Source: Algoriphagus pacificus
GTDB taxonomy: Bacteria; Bacteroidota; Bacteroidia; Cytophagales; Cyclobacteriaceae
Length of the DNA stretch: 64,000 bases
Direction of reading: 5' to 3'
Assembly (NCBI RefSeq): GCF_017254845.1
Contig: NZ_JAFKCU010000002.1
Location: 620,001-684,000 of the forward strand
The notes beneath the pieces were generated by a model, which saw only the letters and a program-made list of their open reading frames with translations, was not told the origin of the DNA and made no database searches. Both the position numbers and the translations under genes were made by a program. This document shows, piece after piece, positions 16,752-25,618 of the stretch (positions are counted from its first letter, which is position 1; the number at the start of each line of letters is the position of its first letter).

Positions 16752-18926
16752 GTGGCTGTCAAAGTTCTTTTTATCACTCCTCCTTTTACCCAACTTAACA
16801 CTCCATACCCTGCAACGGCATATTTAAAAGGTTATTTGAATACGCTTGGTGTGTCTTCTAAACAAATGGATCTGGGGATTGAGGTTATTTTGAAGCTTTT
16901 CTCCAAAGAAGGCTTGACAAAAATCTTTGATCAAATAGAGCAAAATGAGATAGATCTTTCAGATAATTCTGCTAGAATTTTACGGTTAAAAGCTAATTAT
17001 CTTCAAACGATAGATCCTGTGATTGCTTTTTTGCAGGATAAGAATCCCACCCTGGCTTATCATATTTCCGAGGGAGACTTTTTACCTGAGGCAAGCCGAT
17101 TCGAGCAATTGGATGATTTGGAATGGGCATTTGGCACTTTGGGTGTCCGAGACAAAGCCCGCTATTTCGCCACGCTTTATCTGGAAGATATTGGGGATTT
17201 GATTACAGAAGCGATAGATCCAAATTTTGGTTTCAGTAGATATGCAGAGCGTTTGGGCATGTCTGCGAATAACTTTGATGAAATGGAGCAGGCTCTGGAA
17301 AATGAGTCAGGTCTGATTGATCAAATCATGTGGGAAATTCTGAAAAAAAAAGTAGAAGAGGTTCAACCTCAATCTATTGCGTTTTCGGTGCCCTTCCCCG
17401 GTAATTTGTATGGAGCTTTAAAATGCGGGCAATTCATAAAAAGCCAGTTCCCAGAAATTAAAGTCTGGATGGGAGGAGGATATCCTAATACAGAATTAAG
17501 GACATTGAAAGATCCTCGTGTATTTAATTACCTGGATTACATCACACTGGATGATGGAGAGGCACCCGTTCGGTTATTGCTGGAGTTTTTAGATGGGAAA
17601 AGAGGAATTGAGGAGCTAAAGCGAACCTTTGTCCGAATCAATGAAGAAGTTAAGCTTTTGAATAATTCGTCAGTCAAAGATGTATCCCAACGAGAAGTTG
17701 GTACTCCGGATTACAGCGATTTGCGATTAAAGAATTACTTGTCGGTCATCGAAGTTGCAAATCCCATGCACAGACTCTGGAGTGATGGGAGATGGAATAA
17801 GCTCACTTTGGCACATGGTTGCTATTGGGGCAAATGCACTTTCTGTGATATTTCTTTGGATTATATCGGAAGATACGAGCCAATTACTGCTTCGATACTT
17901 TGCGATAGGATAGAAGAAATCATGGCGCAGACAGGAGAAAACGGGTTTCATTTTGTTGATGAAGCTGCGCCTCCAGCTTTGATGCGGGATTTAGCTATTG
18001 AGATTCTCCGACGGGAATTAACGGTCGTTTGGTGGACCAATATTAGGTTTGAAAGTAGTTTTTCAGCTGACCTATGTAGGTTGCTTCGGGCTTCGGGATG
18101 CATTGCGGTTTCTGGCGGTTTGGAAGTGGCATCAGATCGACTTTTAGCATTGATAAAAAAAGGAGTTACCGTTTCTCAAGTGGCTCAGGTGTGTCAGCAT
18201 TTCACCCAATCGGGTATTATGGTCCACGCATATTTGATGTATGGTTTCCCAACACAAACAACCCAGGAGACGATTGACTCCATGGAAATGGTTCGTCAGT
18301 TATTTGAAACAGGAGTTCTTCAATCTGCTTTCTGGCATCGATTCGCGATGACAGCACATAGTCCAGTTGGTTTGGATCCTAAAGCATTTCAGGTTCAAAG
18401 AGTAGGGGTTGGAGAAGGAGATTTTGCAAATAATGAGTTGGATTTTCAGGATCCAGTGGGAGCAGACCACAGCCAGTTTAGTCAAGGGTTGAGGAAGTCC
18501 CTCTTCAATTACATGCATGGGGTAGGCTTCGAAATTCCTTTAAAGGATTGGTTTGATATCAAAATGCCTAAAACAACGATCCCTAAAAATTATATTTCAA
18601 ATGTACTTCAAAGCGAACCGGACCTTGAATATAAAAGTCATCAAAGGGTATTGTGGATTAGAGCTTTGCCTGAGTTAGTTGCTGCAGAGGATGAAGGTTT
18701 TTGCGAGTTGGTATTTTCTGGCAAAAAGGAGGATTTCGCAATGGAATTACCTCTTGAACTTGGGCAATGGGTTTCTAAATTTCTTACCCAGGTCTCGTAT
18801 ACACAGCAGCTTCAGACTTTGAATCCGATCATTCAAAGTTATGAAGAAGAAGTTGGAAGTTTTGACGAGTTGGTAGAATCGGAAGTCTGGGAAATTTTAA
18901 GGGAGCAAGGGTTATTGATTTTTTAA
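16752..18926 (+). CDS. B12-binding-type radical SAM protein
   Basis: A 724-residue enzyme starting at a GTG. The N-terminal part (VLFITPPFTQLNTPYPATAYLKGYL, then IAFSVPFPGNLYGALKCGQFIK, then VWMGGGYPNTE) is a cobalamin-binding-like fold; the radical SAM core follows from about 340. The iron-sulfur cysteines are C357, C362 and C365 in GCYWGKCTFCD, giving C-x4-C-x2-C instead of C-x3-C-x2-C. The GGE-type strand VSGGLEVASDRLL and the KKGVT helix also match radical SAM TIM barrels. The final 150 residues are a family-specific extension. The product is unknown. The following gene is 91 bp downstream, without a clear terminator between. Confidence 0.86.
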   Translation: MAVKVLFITPPFTQLNTPYPATAYLKGYLNTLGVSSKQMDLGIEVILKLFSKEGLTKIFDQIEQNEIDLSDNSARILRLKANYLQTIDPVIAFLQDKNPTLAYHISEGDFLPEASRFEQLDDLEWAFGTLGVRDKARYFATLYLEDIGDLITEAIDPNFGFSRYAERLGMSANNFDEMEQALENESGLIDQIMWEILKKKVEEVQPQSIAFSVPFPGNLYGALKCGQFIKSQFPEIKVWMGGGYPNTELRTLKDPRVFNYLDYITLDDGEAPVRLLLEFLDGKRGIEELKRTFVRINEEVKLLNNSSVKDVSQREVGTPDYSDLRLKNYLSVIEVANPMHRLWSDGRWNKLTLAHGCYWGKCTFCDISLDYIGRYEPITASILCDRIEEIMAQTGENGFHFVDEAAPPALMRDLAIEILRRELTVVWWTNIRFESSFSADLCRLLRASGCIAVSGGLEVASDRLLALIKKGVTVSQVAQVCQHFTQSGIMVHAYLMYGFPTQTTQETIDSMEMVRQLFETGVLQSAFWHRFAMTAHSPVGLDPKAFQVQRVGVGEGDFANNELDFQDPVGADHSQFSQGLRKSLFNYMHGVGFEIPLKDWFDIKMPKTTIPKNYISNVLQSEPDLEYKSHQRVLWIRALPELVAAEDEGFCELVFSGKKEDFAMELPLELGQWVSKFLTQVSYTQQLQTLNPIIQSYEEEVGSFDELVESEVWEILREQGLLIF

Positions 18927-19017
18927 ACTGAAGTTAAGGGTGTTGGCTATCAAATTGTTTGGCTCCCAATTATCTTGAGAAAATATTATGTAAATTCCAT
19001 ACCACTTTAACAGTACT

Positions 19018-19584
19018 ATGGAAGAACAAATACTCGTAAAAAAAGATAAGGCAGACAGAGAACATCAGACCTTCTTTAGGGTGACTTTTAAAAACAACTG
19101 TAATCTGCTTCAGATTGCTGATAACAAAGCAAACATCATAATTAGCATCAATGCTCTTGTGATTTCCTCTGTGGTAGCAATTATGGGTTATGGGACGATT
19201 TCGCATCAAATAGAGGTGCAAAGCCCAATTACTTTGATTCCTGTTTTGCTGCTGATTTCTGCATGTTTTGTTTCTACTATTCTGGCCGTGCAGTCCGCTA
19301 AGCCCAAAATCATGGGAAATAAGAGTTTGAATGTGGTGAATCCAAAAGCCAGTATTATGTTTTTTGGATCTAGTGCCCATTTGACAATGGAGCAATACCT
19401 GGAAGAGATTAATCGGATTTTGCCGTCCAAAAAGGAAATCCGAGAGCAGATGTCTATCGCTCTTTTTTATCAGGCAAAAGTTTTAAACAAAAAATATAGC
19501 CTTCTACGGCATGCCTACAATGTTTTCATCCTTGGCTTGGCTTTAGGCATTTTGACTTTTATTATTTACCTCGGAATGGTATAA
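19018..19584 (+). CDS. Pycsar-effector-like PycTM membrane protein
   Basis: A 188-residue membrane protein matching the PycTM domain (earlier DUF5706), the toxin part of Pycsar anti-phage systems. The core FKNNCNLLQIADNKANIIIS (27-46) with its D-N-K-A-N motif leads into TM1 (about 42-60); TM2 lies at about 71-92 and TM3 at about 167-187. In Pycsar a uridylate cyclase makes cCMP or cUMP, which triggers the PycTM protein to disrupt the membrane. No cyclase is adjacent: the neighbours are a radical SAM enzyme and a dienelactone hydrolase. It may be an orphan effector, a homologue with a housekeeping job, or served by a distant cyclase. Confidence 0.8.
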   Translation: MEEQILVKKDKADREHQTFFRVTFKNNCNLLQIADNKANIIISINALVISSVVAIMGYGTISHQIEVQSPITLIPVLLLISACFVSTILAVQSAKPKIMGNKSLNVVNPKASIMFFGSSAHLTMEQYLEEINRILPSKKEIREQMSIALFYQAKVLNKKYSLLRHAYNVFILGLALGILTFIIYLGMV

Positions 19585-19586
19585 AG

Positions 19587-19618
19587 AAAAAGGGAGACTC
19601 GATAATGTCTCCCTTTTT
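19587..19618. terminator. Bidirectional terminator
   Basis: AAAAAGGGAGAC / GTCTCCCTTTTT with an 8-base loop between the convergent PycTM-like and dienelactone hydrolase genes; A and T tracts flank the stem. Confidence 0.88.
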
Positions 19619-19630
19619 TGTTGTTTTCAA

Positions 19631-20521
19631 TTACCCTTTCAAGTGTTTGTTGAAAAAGTCTATGGTTCTTTCCCAAGCTAGAGTGGCAGCCGCCTCATCA
19701 TACCTTGGAGTCGTATTATTATGAAATCCGTGATTTACATCTGGGTAAATAAAAGCCTGATATTCCACGTTGTTTGCCTTCAATACCTCTTCATAAGCTG
19801 GCCATCCGGCGTTTACTCTTTCATCCAAACCAGCATACTGAAGCATAAGAGGAGCTTTGATCTGAGCTGCTTCTTCGGCAGAGGGTTGGCCTCCATAAAA
19901 TGGAACTGCTGCTCCTAATTCCGGAAGTCTCACAGCCATCATGTTTGAGATCCATCCTCCGAAGCAAAAACCGACAACACCTACTTCACCTGTGCAATCA
20001 GGATGTTTTTTTAGTGTTTCATACGCTGCTATAAAATCCTCCAACATTTCATTTCTATCTCTTTTGGATTGCATGGCTCGGCCGTCGTCATCATTGCCTG
20101 GATAACCTCCGAGCGGAGTCAAAGCATCTGGCGCCAAAGAAATAAAACCAGCTACGGCGCATCTTCTTCCCACATCTTCGATGTATGGATTCAAGCCCCT
20201 GTTTTCATGTACTACTACGATACCAGGAACTTTTCCACTCATTCCAGTTGGAGTGGAAAGAAGGCCTTTGATTTTTCCTCCTCCTTTGGGAGAGTCATAC
20301 ATTATATAGTCAGACTCCAATCGCTCATCATCGGGGAGAATAGTTTTAGTATCAACATAATTTGGCATCATGGCACTCATTAAAGAGGCAACTGTAACCC
20401 CTCCGACGGCATATGCCGAAAGCTTTTCAACGAATGTTCTTCTATCTAATTTATTATGGGCATAGGCATCGTACAGGTCAAAAACCTCCTGTTTGATATC
20501 TTCTTTTTTTAATTCTTTCAT
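19631..20521 (-). CDS. Dienelactone hydrolase family protein (YghX-like)
   Basis: A 296-residue alpha/beta hydrolase. The catalytic set is visible: nucleophile elbow GFCFGG (Cys), acid in [11 protein letters not shown], and His in VNHGFHN. The N-terminal part ([31 protein letters not shown]) resembles E. coli YghX and carries RRTF plus a hydrophobic stretch that looks like a Tat signal, so export is possible. Family members hydrolyse dienelactones or other esters; many are uncharacterised. It ends at the terminator shared with the PycTM-like gene. Its own upstream region (20522-20714) shows no clear promoter motif. Confidence 0.88.
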   Translation of the reverse strand: MKELKKEDIKQEVFDLYDAYAHNKLDRRTFVEKLSAYAVGGVTVASLMSAMMPNYVDTKTILPDDERLESDYIMYDSPKGGGKIKGLLSTPTGMSGKVPGIVVVHENRGLNPYIEDVGRRCAVAGFISLAPDALTPLGGYPGNDDDGRAMQSKRDRNEMLEDFIAAYETLKKHPDCTGEVGVVGFCFGGWISNMMAVRLPELGAAVPFYGGQPSAEEAAQIKAPLMLQYAGLDERVNAGWPAYEEVLKANNVEYQAFIYPDVNHGFHNNTTPRYDEAAATLAWERTIDFFNKHLKG

Positions 20522-20714
20522 GGATGACTTGGTTAAATATGAGTTTTAAATGTTGCTAATCTAATTTATTCAAAATCAGCTTGTTTTAAGAATTGTTTTG
20601 AAAAAAGTGAGAAATCCTCTTTCAATGGTTAAAACCAATGGTTGGAAGAGATTCTTTCAACTAAAAGCTTTCAAAGGAAATAGGACTTCGAATCGTTAAA
20701 GTTTTAATTAAGTT

Positions 20715-22025
20715 TTATTGAGTAATCATCACTTTAGATTCAGCTAAAGTCAAAGGAAACAAAACATACCGTCCCGATTCATCTTCTTTGATTTCCAGAT
20801 CTTCTTCTCCATTGATTTTTGCTTGTTTCCAATCTTCTGGAATGTAAGTCTTGATCGTTAATGGAATAGTATAGATCTCCGGATCAAGTTCGCTTGTCAG
20901 GGAAATAGTAATCTGCTGATCTTCGACTGTGCTGGTCAATTGCGTGTTTTGCCGAGCTCGGATATATTTTGTTACATCACGGAATGTATCTATCCAAAGC
21001 TCATTTTCTTTGGATTTCATAAAGGAAAAATACTCTTCAAGTTGTTCTTTAGTCTTTGGCTCCCAGCCAAGATTTTCAACTCCATGGATTACTAAGACCA
21101 GCCAAGTATTGTCATGATTCAAGGTCGTATCAATCCATGCTTTCATATCTTCGAACGAATGCCGAGTTAAAATCCCACGTTGCCACTGCACATATTCTTT
21201 CTGCGATGCGCCTGGAGCAGCATTGCTACCACGGTTTATTTCTTCTAGCCAAGTCTCAGGCATCCGGTTTCTTAGCGCAGGGTAAATTTCATGAGCATAT
21301 TCCATGACCCTTTCATTTTCCGTTCCATATGGCCCTTCTGCTGTGAAAATAGACTCTTCACCGATGATCTTCAGAAGATCGGCTTTGCTTTGCTCTAATT
21401 CATATAACATGTTTATTTCATCCAGAACCGCAAGTCTTGGATGAGTCACCGTGTGGGAAGCGATTTCATGGCCTTGAGCCGCGTAAGATTTGTATTGCTC
21501 CCAAGAAGTGGTGTCTTCCACGTTATTGTGAAAAACCACTTCTCCAGTATTCCTCATCTTACCTGTTCTGATTTTTTCATACCCCTCATCCAGTAACTCA
21601 TAAGCCTCTTCGATTCTTCCCGATTCAAACATGGAACCAACTCGGGCATGATAATCCTCGGCTTCAGTAGTGCCAGTAAAAGCAATAAGTGAGGCACGCT
21701 CAAAGAAGTTGCTGGAATCAGTTCTAACAGTTTCTGTCTCTTTTATGATTTCCTGAGGATCTCTTCCGATGAATTTTCCTTTGCCTGAACCTTCTACTTT
21801 TCCAGTGATGATGTAAAAAGTAGCAGGTAATCCTAAGCTGTCTAAGATTGGTTTGGCAATTGTCAATTGATTGATGATGCCATCGTCGAAAGTGATAGAA
21901 ACAGCTCCTTTTTTATCATCCGGCCACTTCGTGATTTCTGATTTTACAGTTTGATCCCCTGAAGGAGAACAAGAAAAAAAGAGATATGAAATCAGTAGCG
22001 ATAATAAACAGGAAACTCGGGTCAT
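20715..22025 (-). CDS. Polysaccharide deacetylase (NodB) family lipoprotein
   Basis: A 436-residue protein with a lipoprotein signal (MTRVSCLLSLLISYLFFSC, Cys19). The NodB metal site is present: SITFDDGI (Asp pair, about 42-43) and the HxxxH of EIASHTVTHPRL. Deacetylases of this family remove N- or O-acetyl groups from chitin, peptidoglycan or xylan-type sugars. A middle insertion (about 90-160) and a C-terminal beta-rich tail (about 350-436) extend beyond the core domain and may bind sugar. The substrate is not readable. A perfect palindrome lies about 30 bp upstream of the start. Confidence 0.88.
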   Translation of the reverse strand: MTRVSCLLSLLISYLFFSCSPSGDQTVKSEITKWPDDKKGAVSITFDDGIINQLTIAKPILDSLGLPATFYIITGKVEGSGKGKFIGRDPQEIIKETETVRTDSSNFFERASLIAFTGTTEAEDYHARVGSMFESGRIEEAYELLDEGYEKIRTGKMRNTGEVVFHNNVEDTTSWEQYKSYAAQGHEIASHTVTHPRLAVLDEINMLYELEQSKADLLKIIGEESIFTAEGPYGTENERVMEYAHEIYPALRNRMPETWLEEINRGSNAAPGASQKEYVQWQRGILTRHSFEDMKAWIDTTLNHDNTWLVLVIHGVENLGWEPKTKEQLEEYFSFMKSKENELWIDTFRDVTKYIRARQNTQLTSTVEDQQITISLTSELDPEIYTIPLTIKTYIPEDWKQAKINGEEDLEIKEDESGRYVLFPLTLAESKVMITQ

Positions 22026-22054
22026 ATTTTATTCGGTAAGGTCAGATTCTAATA

Positions 22055-22072
22055 TCAGCTTTTCAAAGCTGA
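22055..22072. repeat. Palindrome upstream of the deacetylase gene
   Basis: TCAGCTTT-TC-AAAGCTGA is a perfect 8-bp inverted repeat with a 2-base centre, 30 bp upstream of the deacetylase ATG. It has the shape of an operator; no cognate regulator can be named. Confidence 0.4.
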
Positions 22073-22133
22073 AATGGGAACCGTTAGTCTAAAATAATTC
22101 AATTAAGTCCCTGAAGTACTTGTTTATTAGCTA

Positions 22134-22715
22134 CTATCGGATCTTAGTCATCAATATCACTCCGGTGGACCAATTCATTTTAGTCAAGTAAAAATCATCT
22201 CGCTGTTCTAGGATTTCGACTAAAGAAGCGGCTTTTTCAGCATGACCTTCGGGCCAATTTGGTTGCTCATCCATATCGTCGATTACATAGATGCCTCCGA
22301 CTTTGAGCAAAGCAAAAACTTCGTCCAAATGGCTGTATTTTCCAGGCCAGGCATCAGCAAAAACCAAATCAAAAGGAGAACCATCATAGTTTTCGATCCA
22401 TTTTTCACCATCTTCCAAAACTAGATCTACCCTTTCATCTTTACCGAAGAATTCTCTTGCAATCTGGATCAATTTCGGGTCATTGTCCACACTGATCAAA
22501 GAAGACTCTTGATCCATCCCATCAATCATCCAAGAAAGAGAAAGACCGATGCCGGTTCCTAATTCCAGAAAATGTCCTGCGGGCTTACTAGCCACTAGGG
22601 TTTTAAGGAGTGATCCTATGTACAAATCAGAGGGCATAGTAAACCCTATTTCAGCCGATTTAGCTTCGATTTTTGAATGAATTTCCGGTTTGTTATGAAT
22701 TTTTTCGTCTTTCAT
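22134..22715 (-). CDS. Class I SAM-dependent methyltransferase (O-methyltransferase-like)
   Basis: A 193-residue methyltransferase with SAM motif I FLELGTGIGLSLSW (about 58-71), motif II acidic loop SVDNDPKL, and later VFADAWPGKYSHLDEVFALLKVGGIYVIDDM. The order and spacing resemble small-molecule O-methyltransferases (family 3) more than nucleic-acid enzymes, but the acceptor is unknown. It lies downstream of the SIMPL protein gene on the same strand, with a terminator between them, so it probably has its own promoter. Confidence 0.82.
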   Translation of the reverse strand: MKDEKIHNKPEIHSKIEAKSAEIGFTMPSDLYIGSLLKTLVASKPAGHFLELGTGIGLSLSWMIDGMDQESSLISVDNDPKLIQIAREFFGKDERVDLVLEDGEKWIENYDGSPFDLVFADAWPGKYSHLDEVFALLKVGGIYVIDDMDEQPNWPEGHAEKAASLVEILEQRDDFYLTKMNWSTGVILMTKIR

Positions 22716-22737
22716 AAATTGGTGATTGGAATAAAAA

Positions 22738-22760
22738 AAGAGATCAAAATTTGATCTCTT
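22738..22760 (-). terminator. Terminator of the SIMPL-domain gene
   Basis: AAGAGATCAAA / TTTGATCTCTT, an almost uninterrupted AT-rich inverted repeat about 30 bp past the SIMPL stop on the minus strand, followed on that strand by TTTTTTTAT. The loop must open to 3-5 bases, so the usable stem is about 8-9 bp. Confidence 0.72.
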
Positions 22761-22790
22761 TAAAATAAGTTTTCTAAACTGAAATTCGGT

Positions 22791-23480
22791 CTAGTAGGTG
22801 TATTTTACAATTACTTTTTTCTGTAGAGACATATCATCAGGGGAAAGGAGAGGTCCTTGTGCTGCATCTGCACTTGCTCGCATCATTTCCATTTTGTAGA
22901 CTGGTTGGGATGCTGCAAGGGAAACACGGTGTACTCGAATAGATTTAATGCCTAAAGTCTCAGCTACTAATTTTGCTCTGCTTTCAGCATTTTTCAATGC
23001 TTCTGTCAACAACTCATTTTCCATAGATTTTTGAGTTGCTTCAGAAACCTGAAAATTCATATTGAAACTCATGTCACCTGAATTTTGAATGGCTTCCACG
23101 ATTTTCTGAAGGTCTTCATTTTTGCTATTTGTCGTGATCATCAAGTTTTGTGTGGCAACATATCCACTGTCTCTTGCATATCCGCTTCTATAGATTCGGT
23201 TGATATTCACGGAATAGTTATCAGCAACTAACTTATAATCTTTGATTCGGGCTTTTTCCAAAGCTTTTGCAAGGTTCTGGGTTTTGGTGTTTAAAACCTC
23301 AACAGCATCTCCAACTTTCATTGCTTTTTCTTCTAAATGGATGCTGAACACAGCTTCATCTGGAGCCACTTTTCTCTCTGCCATTCCTTCAACTTCAATT
23401 AAAGGCACAGACAGATCTTCTTGAGCTAAAACCGGCACTGCCAGCATCAATCCAAATAATAGGGTGAATAGATTTTTCAT
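22791..23480 (-). CDS. SIMPL-domain (DUF541) periplasmic protein
   Basis: A 229-residue protein with signal peptide MKNLFTLLFGLMLAVPVLAQ. The body is the SIMPL/DUF541 domain: IEVEGMAERKVAPDEAVFSIHLEEKA at its start, YVATQNLMITTNSKNEDLQKIVEA in the middle and AESRAKLVAETLGIKSIRVHRVSL near the end. Members such as E. coli YggE and BP26 form periplasmic oligomers with a role in oxidative-stress tolerance or metabolite handling; no reaction is known. It is a separate transcription unit, ending in the terminator at 22738. Confidence 0.9.
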   Translation of the reverse strand: MKNLFTLLFGLMLAVPVLAQEDLSVPLIEVEGMAERKVAPDEAVFSIHLEEKAMKVGDAVEVLNTKTQNLAKALEKARIKDYKLVADNYSVNINRIYRSGYARDSGYVATQNLMITTNSKNEDLQKIVEAIQNSGDMSFNMNFQVSEATQKSMENELLTEALKNAESRAKLVAETLGIKSIRVHRVSLAASQPVYKMEMMRASADAAQGPLLSPDDMSLQKKVIVKYTY

Positions 23481-23575
23481 GGTTTAGTTTTTTAATTCTT
23501 TTACACTTTATTCAAAAGCAAGGCCAAAAACTCCGCAAGACTTAATTTGAGTTGGATCGCAAAAGGCTTTGTCTG

Positions 23576-23602
23576 TGGAATGGAATGATTATTTCCATTC
23601 CA
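23576..23602. repeat. Inverted repeat over the Kelch gene stop codon
   Basis: TGGAATGGAA / TTCCATTCCA is a perfect 10-bp inverted repeat with a 7-base loop that includes the stop codon of the Kelch gene. There is no T tract on the minus strand, so it may be a 3-prime stability hairpin rather than a terminator. Confidence 0.5.
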
Positions 23603-24557
23603 AAATCTCTATGTTATTGAGTTCAGGTCCGCCTCCGCGATTGGCAGAACCTGCAGCTACATAGATTTTCCCGCCATAATAAACGACTCCTGTGCCATGT
23701 CTTCCCTGATTTAGATTCGGTAAGCTGGACCAGGTGCCTGTCCTCGTATCCAAAACTTCAACTTCAGCATGCGCTGGTACTTGGGTGTTGCTTTCTCCAT
23801 TCATGACGACCAAATAGGGTCCATTCGCAACATTGGATGTGCCTGCTCTTTCAGTGGGAATAGGGGAATCTACTGTATGCCAAGTATTTGTGCTAAAATC
23901 AAAATAATCAACTTCAGGAACTGTCAGGTCAAGAACTTTCCCAATCACAGCAGAAGATCTTCTTCCTCCGGCTACATAGGCTTTGTCTCCAACCATGGTT
24001 GCACTGAAGTGATCCCTTGCTCTAGGAGCATCCGGTAAAACAGTCCATTTTCCAGTCTTTGGATCATACTCATCAAACCAAGTCACATGTCCGTCCCAAT
24101 GCCCATCGATAATACCTGATACCAAATAGATTTTATCATTTCGGGTAAAAACGCCGACAGAACCTCTCAAGCGATCTTTTGGGATTTCCGCCCCTTCACG
24201 CCAAGTATTTGTTTTGGGATTAAAAATCAGAAAGTTAGGAATTGGAGTTTCGTGAGGATAACCTCCCGTAAATGCTCCGATCACGTAGATTTCATGGTTG
24301 TAAGAAATCGCCTGAAAATGGTGAAAGTTCATCGGTACATCCGCCAACTGCTTCCAGGTTTTCGTCACTGGATCAAATTCTTCAACAGGACGATCTGCCC
24401 GACCTCCAAGGGCGTAAAATTTCCCATCACATTCGACAAATGAGTTTTCATGTCTTGGCGAAGCTTCATTCGTGGTTTCCAGAACTTTCCAAGAATTTTC
24501 CTGGGCAAAGAGGTATTGAGAAAAAAGTAATGCAAAGAAGAGGGTTAGGTTTTTCAT
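23589..24557 (-). CDS. Secreted Kelch-repeat beta-propeller protein
   Basis: A 322-residue protein with a signal peptide (MKNLTLFFALLFSQYLFAQ). It is built from about five to six Kelch units with the G-G doublet and later Tyr/Trp (YALGGRADRP, YVIGAFTGGYP, YLVSGIIDGHW, YVAGGRRSS, YVAAGSANRGG), each followed by a strand such as VEEFDPVTKTWKQL. Propellers of this sort bind proteins or sugars; a few relatives act as sialate mutarotases (NanM), but the neighbourhood has no sialic-acid genes. Role unknown. Confidence 0.88.
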   Translation of the reverse strand: MKNLTLFFALLFSQYLFAQENSWKVLETTNEASPRHENSFVECDGKFYALGGRADRPVEEFDPVTKTWKQLADVPMNFHHFQAISYNHEIYVIGAFTGGYPHETPIPNFLIFNPKTNTWREGAEIPKDRLRGSVGVFTRNDKIYLVSGIIDGHWDGHVTWFDEYDPKTGKWTVLPDAPRARDHFSATMVGDKAYVAGGRRSSAVIGKVLDLTVPEVDYFDFSTNTWHTVDSPIPTERAGTSNVANGPYLVVMNGESNTQVPAHAEVEVLDTRTGTWSSLPNLNQGRHGTGVVYYGGKIYVAAGSANRGGGPELNNIEILEWK

Positions 24558-24630
24558 GGTTTTAGAGTTAAGATTCTGAATTTAAACTTTTTCTACTAAA
24601 TGGAATAAACCCTTGTGGCAGATAAAAGAA

Positions 24631-24653
24631 AAGCCACGTCAGGGACATGGCTT
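24631..24653 (-). terminator. Terminator of the aromatic amino acid operon
   Basis: AAGCCA-C-GTC / GAC-A-TGGCTT, a 10-position stem with one mismatch and a 3-base loop, 24 bp past the tyrA stop. Read on the minus strand it is followed by TTCTTTTAT. It closes the operon that starts at 31.1 kb. Confidence 0.72.
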
Positions 24654-24676
24654 AAATTTATTTTTTGAAGAGAAGA

Positions 24677-25525
24677 TTAATTTCCTAAATCCAGAATATC
24701 TCTGATTTTATTGATTTCTGCCATTTCCTCAAACAAGGCTTGCGAGTCGCTCTGAGCAATTTTTTCTCTAAATGAGGAAAGGTTTGCGATATAGCCGTCC
24801 AGTGCGTTTAGAATATTCTCTTTGTTTTCGGTCAAAATTGGAGTCCACATAGCTGGGCTTGATTTGGCAAGTCGTACTGTAGAGGCAAATCCGGAACCTG
24901 CCATATCAAAAATGTTTTTTTCATCAGCCATCTTTTGCAGTACTGTCTGCCCAAGCATGAAAGAAGAAATATGAGATAGGTGTGATACAAAGGCTAAATG
25001 CCTATCATGCTCCTCCGCATCCATAAACCGAAGTTTAAGGTTCAACGCATCAAACAACTCGTATGCTTTTTCTTTGAGGTGTAAATCCGTCTTTTCCAGT
25101 TCGCAGATGATCATTACTTTTCTGTCCAGCAAATCTTCCAAAGCAGCTTTAGGTCCAGAATATTCTGTTCCGGCAATCGGGTGAGCTGCTAAATATTGAG
25201 CTCTATTTGGATGGTTTGCTACCAGCTTCGTTAATCGGGATTTGGTCGAACCCACGTCAAAAACCAGCGTATTTGGTCCGATAGTGTCCAAAGTTTGGAT
25301 TAGCAAATCACCCAATGTGTCAGCAGGAGTTGCCAAAATGACTAAATCAGTATCTAAATCAGGAGTTTCTTTTACTTCTGAAATAATCTCTAGAGTCAGA
25401 GCATCCTTTTGGTTTTGCGGGTCAATATCATAACCGGTTACAGTAAGATCAGCGATTTTCTTTTTAGCGCCTAGTGAAAATGATCCTCCTAAAAGTCCAA
25501 GTCCGATAATGTGAATTTTTTTCAT
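24677..25525 (-). CDS. tyrA: Prephenate dehydrogenase
   Basis: TyrA converts prephenate to 4-hydroxyphenylpyruvate with NAD, the step to tyrosine. The 282-residue protein starts MKKIHIIGLGLLGGSFSLG, the NAD-binding GxGxxG. Family motifs follow: VFDVGSTK, LAAHPIAGTEYSGPKAA with the catalytic His, and HLAFVSHLSHISSFML. An in-frame ATG at 25570 would add 15 residues that precede the Rossmann fold and lie in the intergenic palindrome region, so 25525 is preferred. It is the last gene of the operon and lies 93 bp after the aminotransferase gene. No ACT domain is visible, so feedback by tyrosine would have to act elsewhere. Confidence 0.93.
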   Translation of the reverse strand: MKKIHIIGLGLLGGSFSLGAKKKIADLTVTGYDIDPQNQKDALTLEIISEVKETPDLDTDLVILATPADTLGDLLIQTLDTIGPNTLVFDVGSTKSRLTKLVANHPNRAQYLAAHPIAGTEYSGPKAALEDLLDRKVMIICELEKTDLHLKEKAYELFDALNLKLRFMDAEEHDRHLAFVSHLSHISSFMLGQTVLQKMADEKNIFDMAGSGFASTVRLAKSSPAMWTPILTENKENILNALDGYIANLSSFREKIAQSDSQALFEEMAEINKIRDILDLGN

Positions 25526-25546
25526 CTGTTTAATTTTTTGGTCTTC

Positions 25547-25560
25547 CCGATGGCTATCGG
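25547..25560. repeat. Short palindrome in the aminotransferase-tyrA gap
   Basis: CCGAT-GGCT-ATCGG with outer complementary TCTT/AAGA. It forms a compact stem-loop inside the operon, 35 bp upstream of the preferred tyrA start. It has the look of a small dispersed palindromic element of this phylum, but only one copy was noticed here. Confidence 0.45.
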
Positions 25561-25618
25561 TAAGAATCAAGCAAGGGTATTATTTCTTCAGAAAAGGTAA
25601 TCCTAGCTTGATTTCTTT

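Noticed and set aside
19018-19584. A complete Pycsar anti-phage system
   Set aside because: No uridylate or cytidylate cyclase gene is next to the PycTM-like gene, so only an orphan effector can be claimed.
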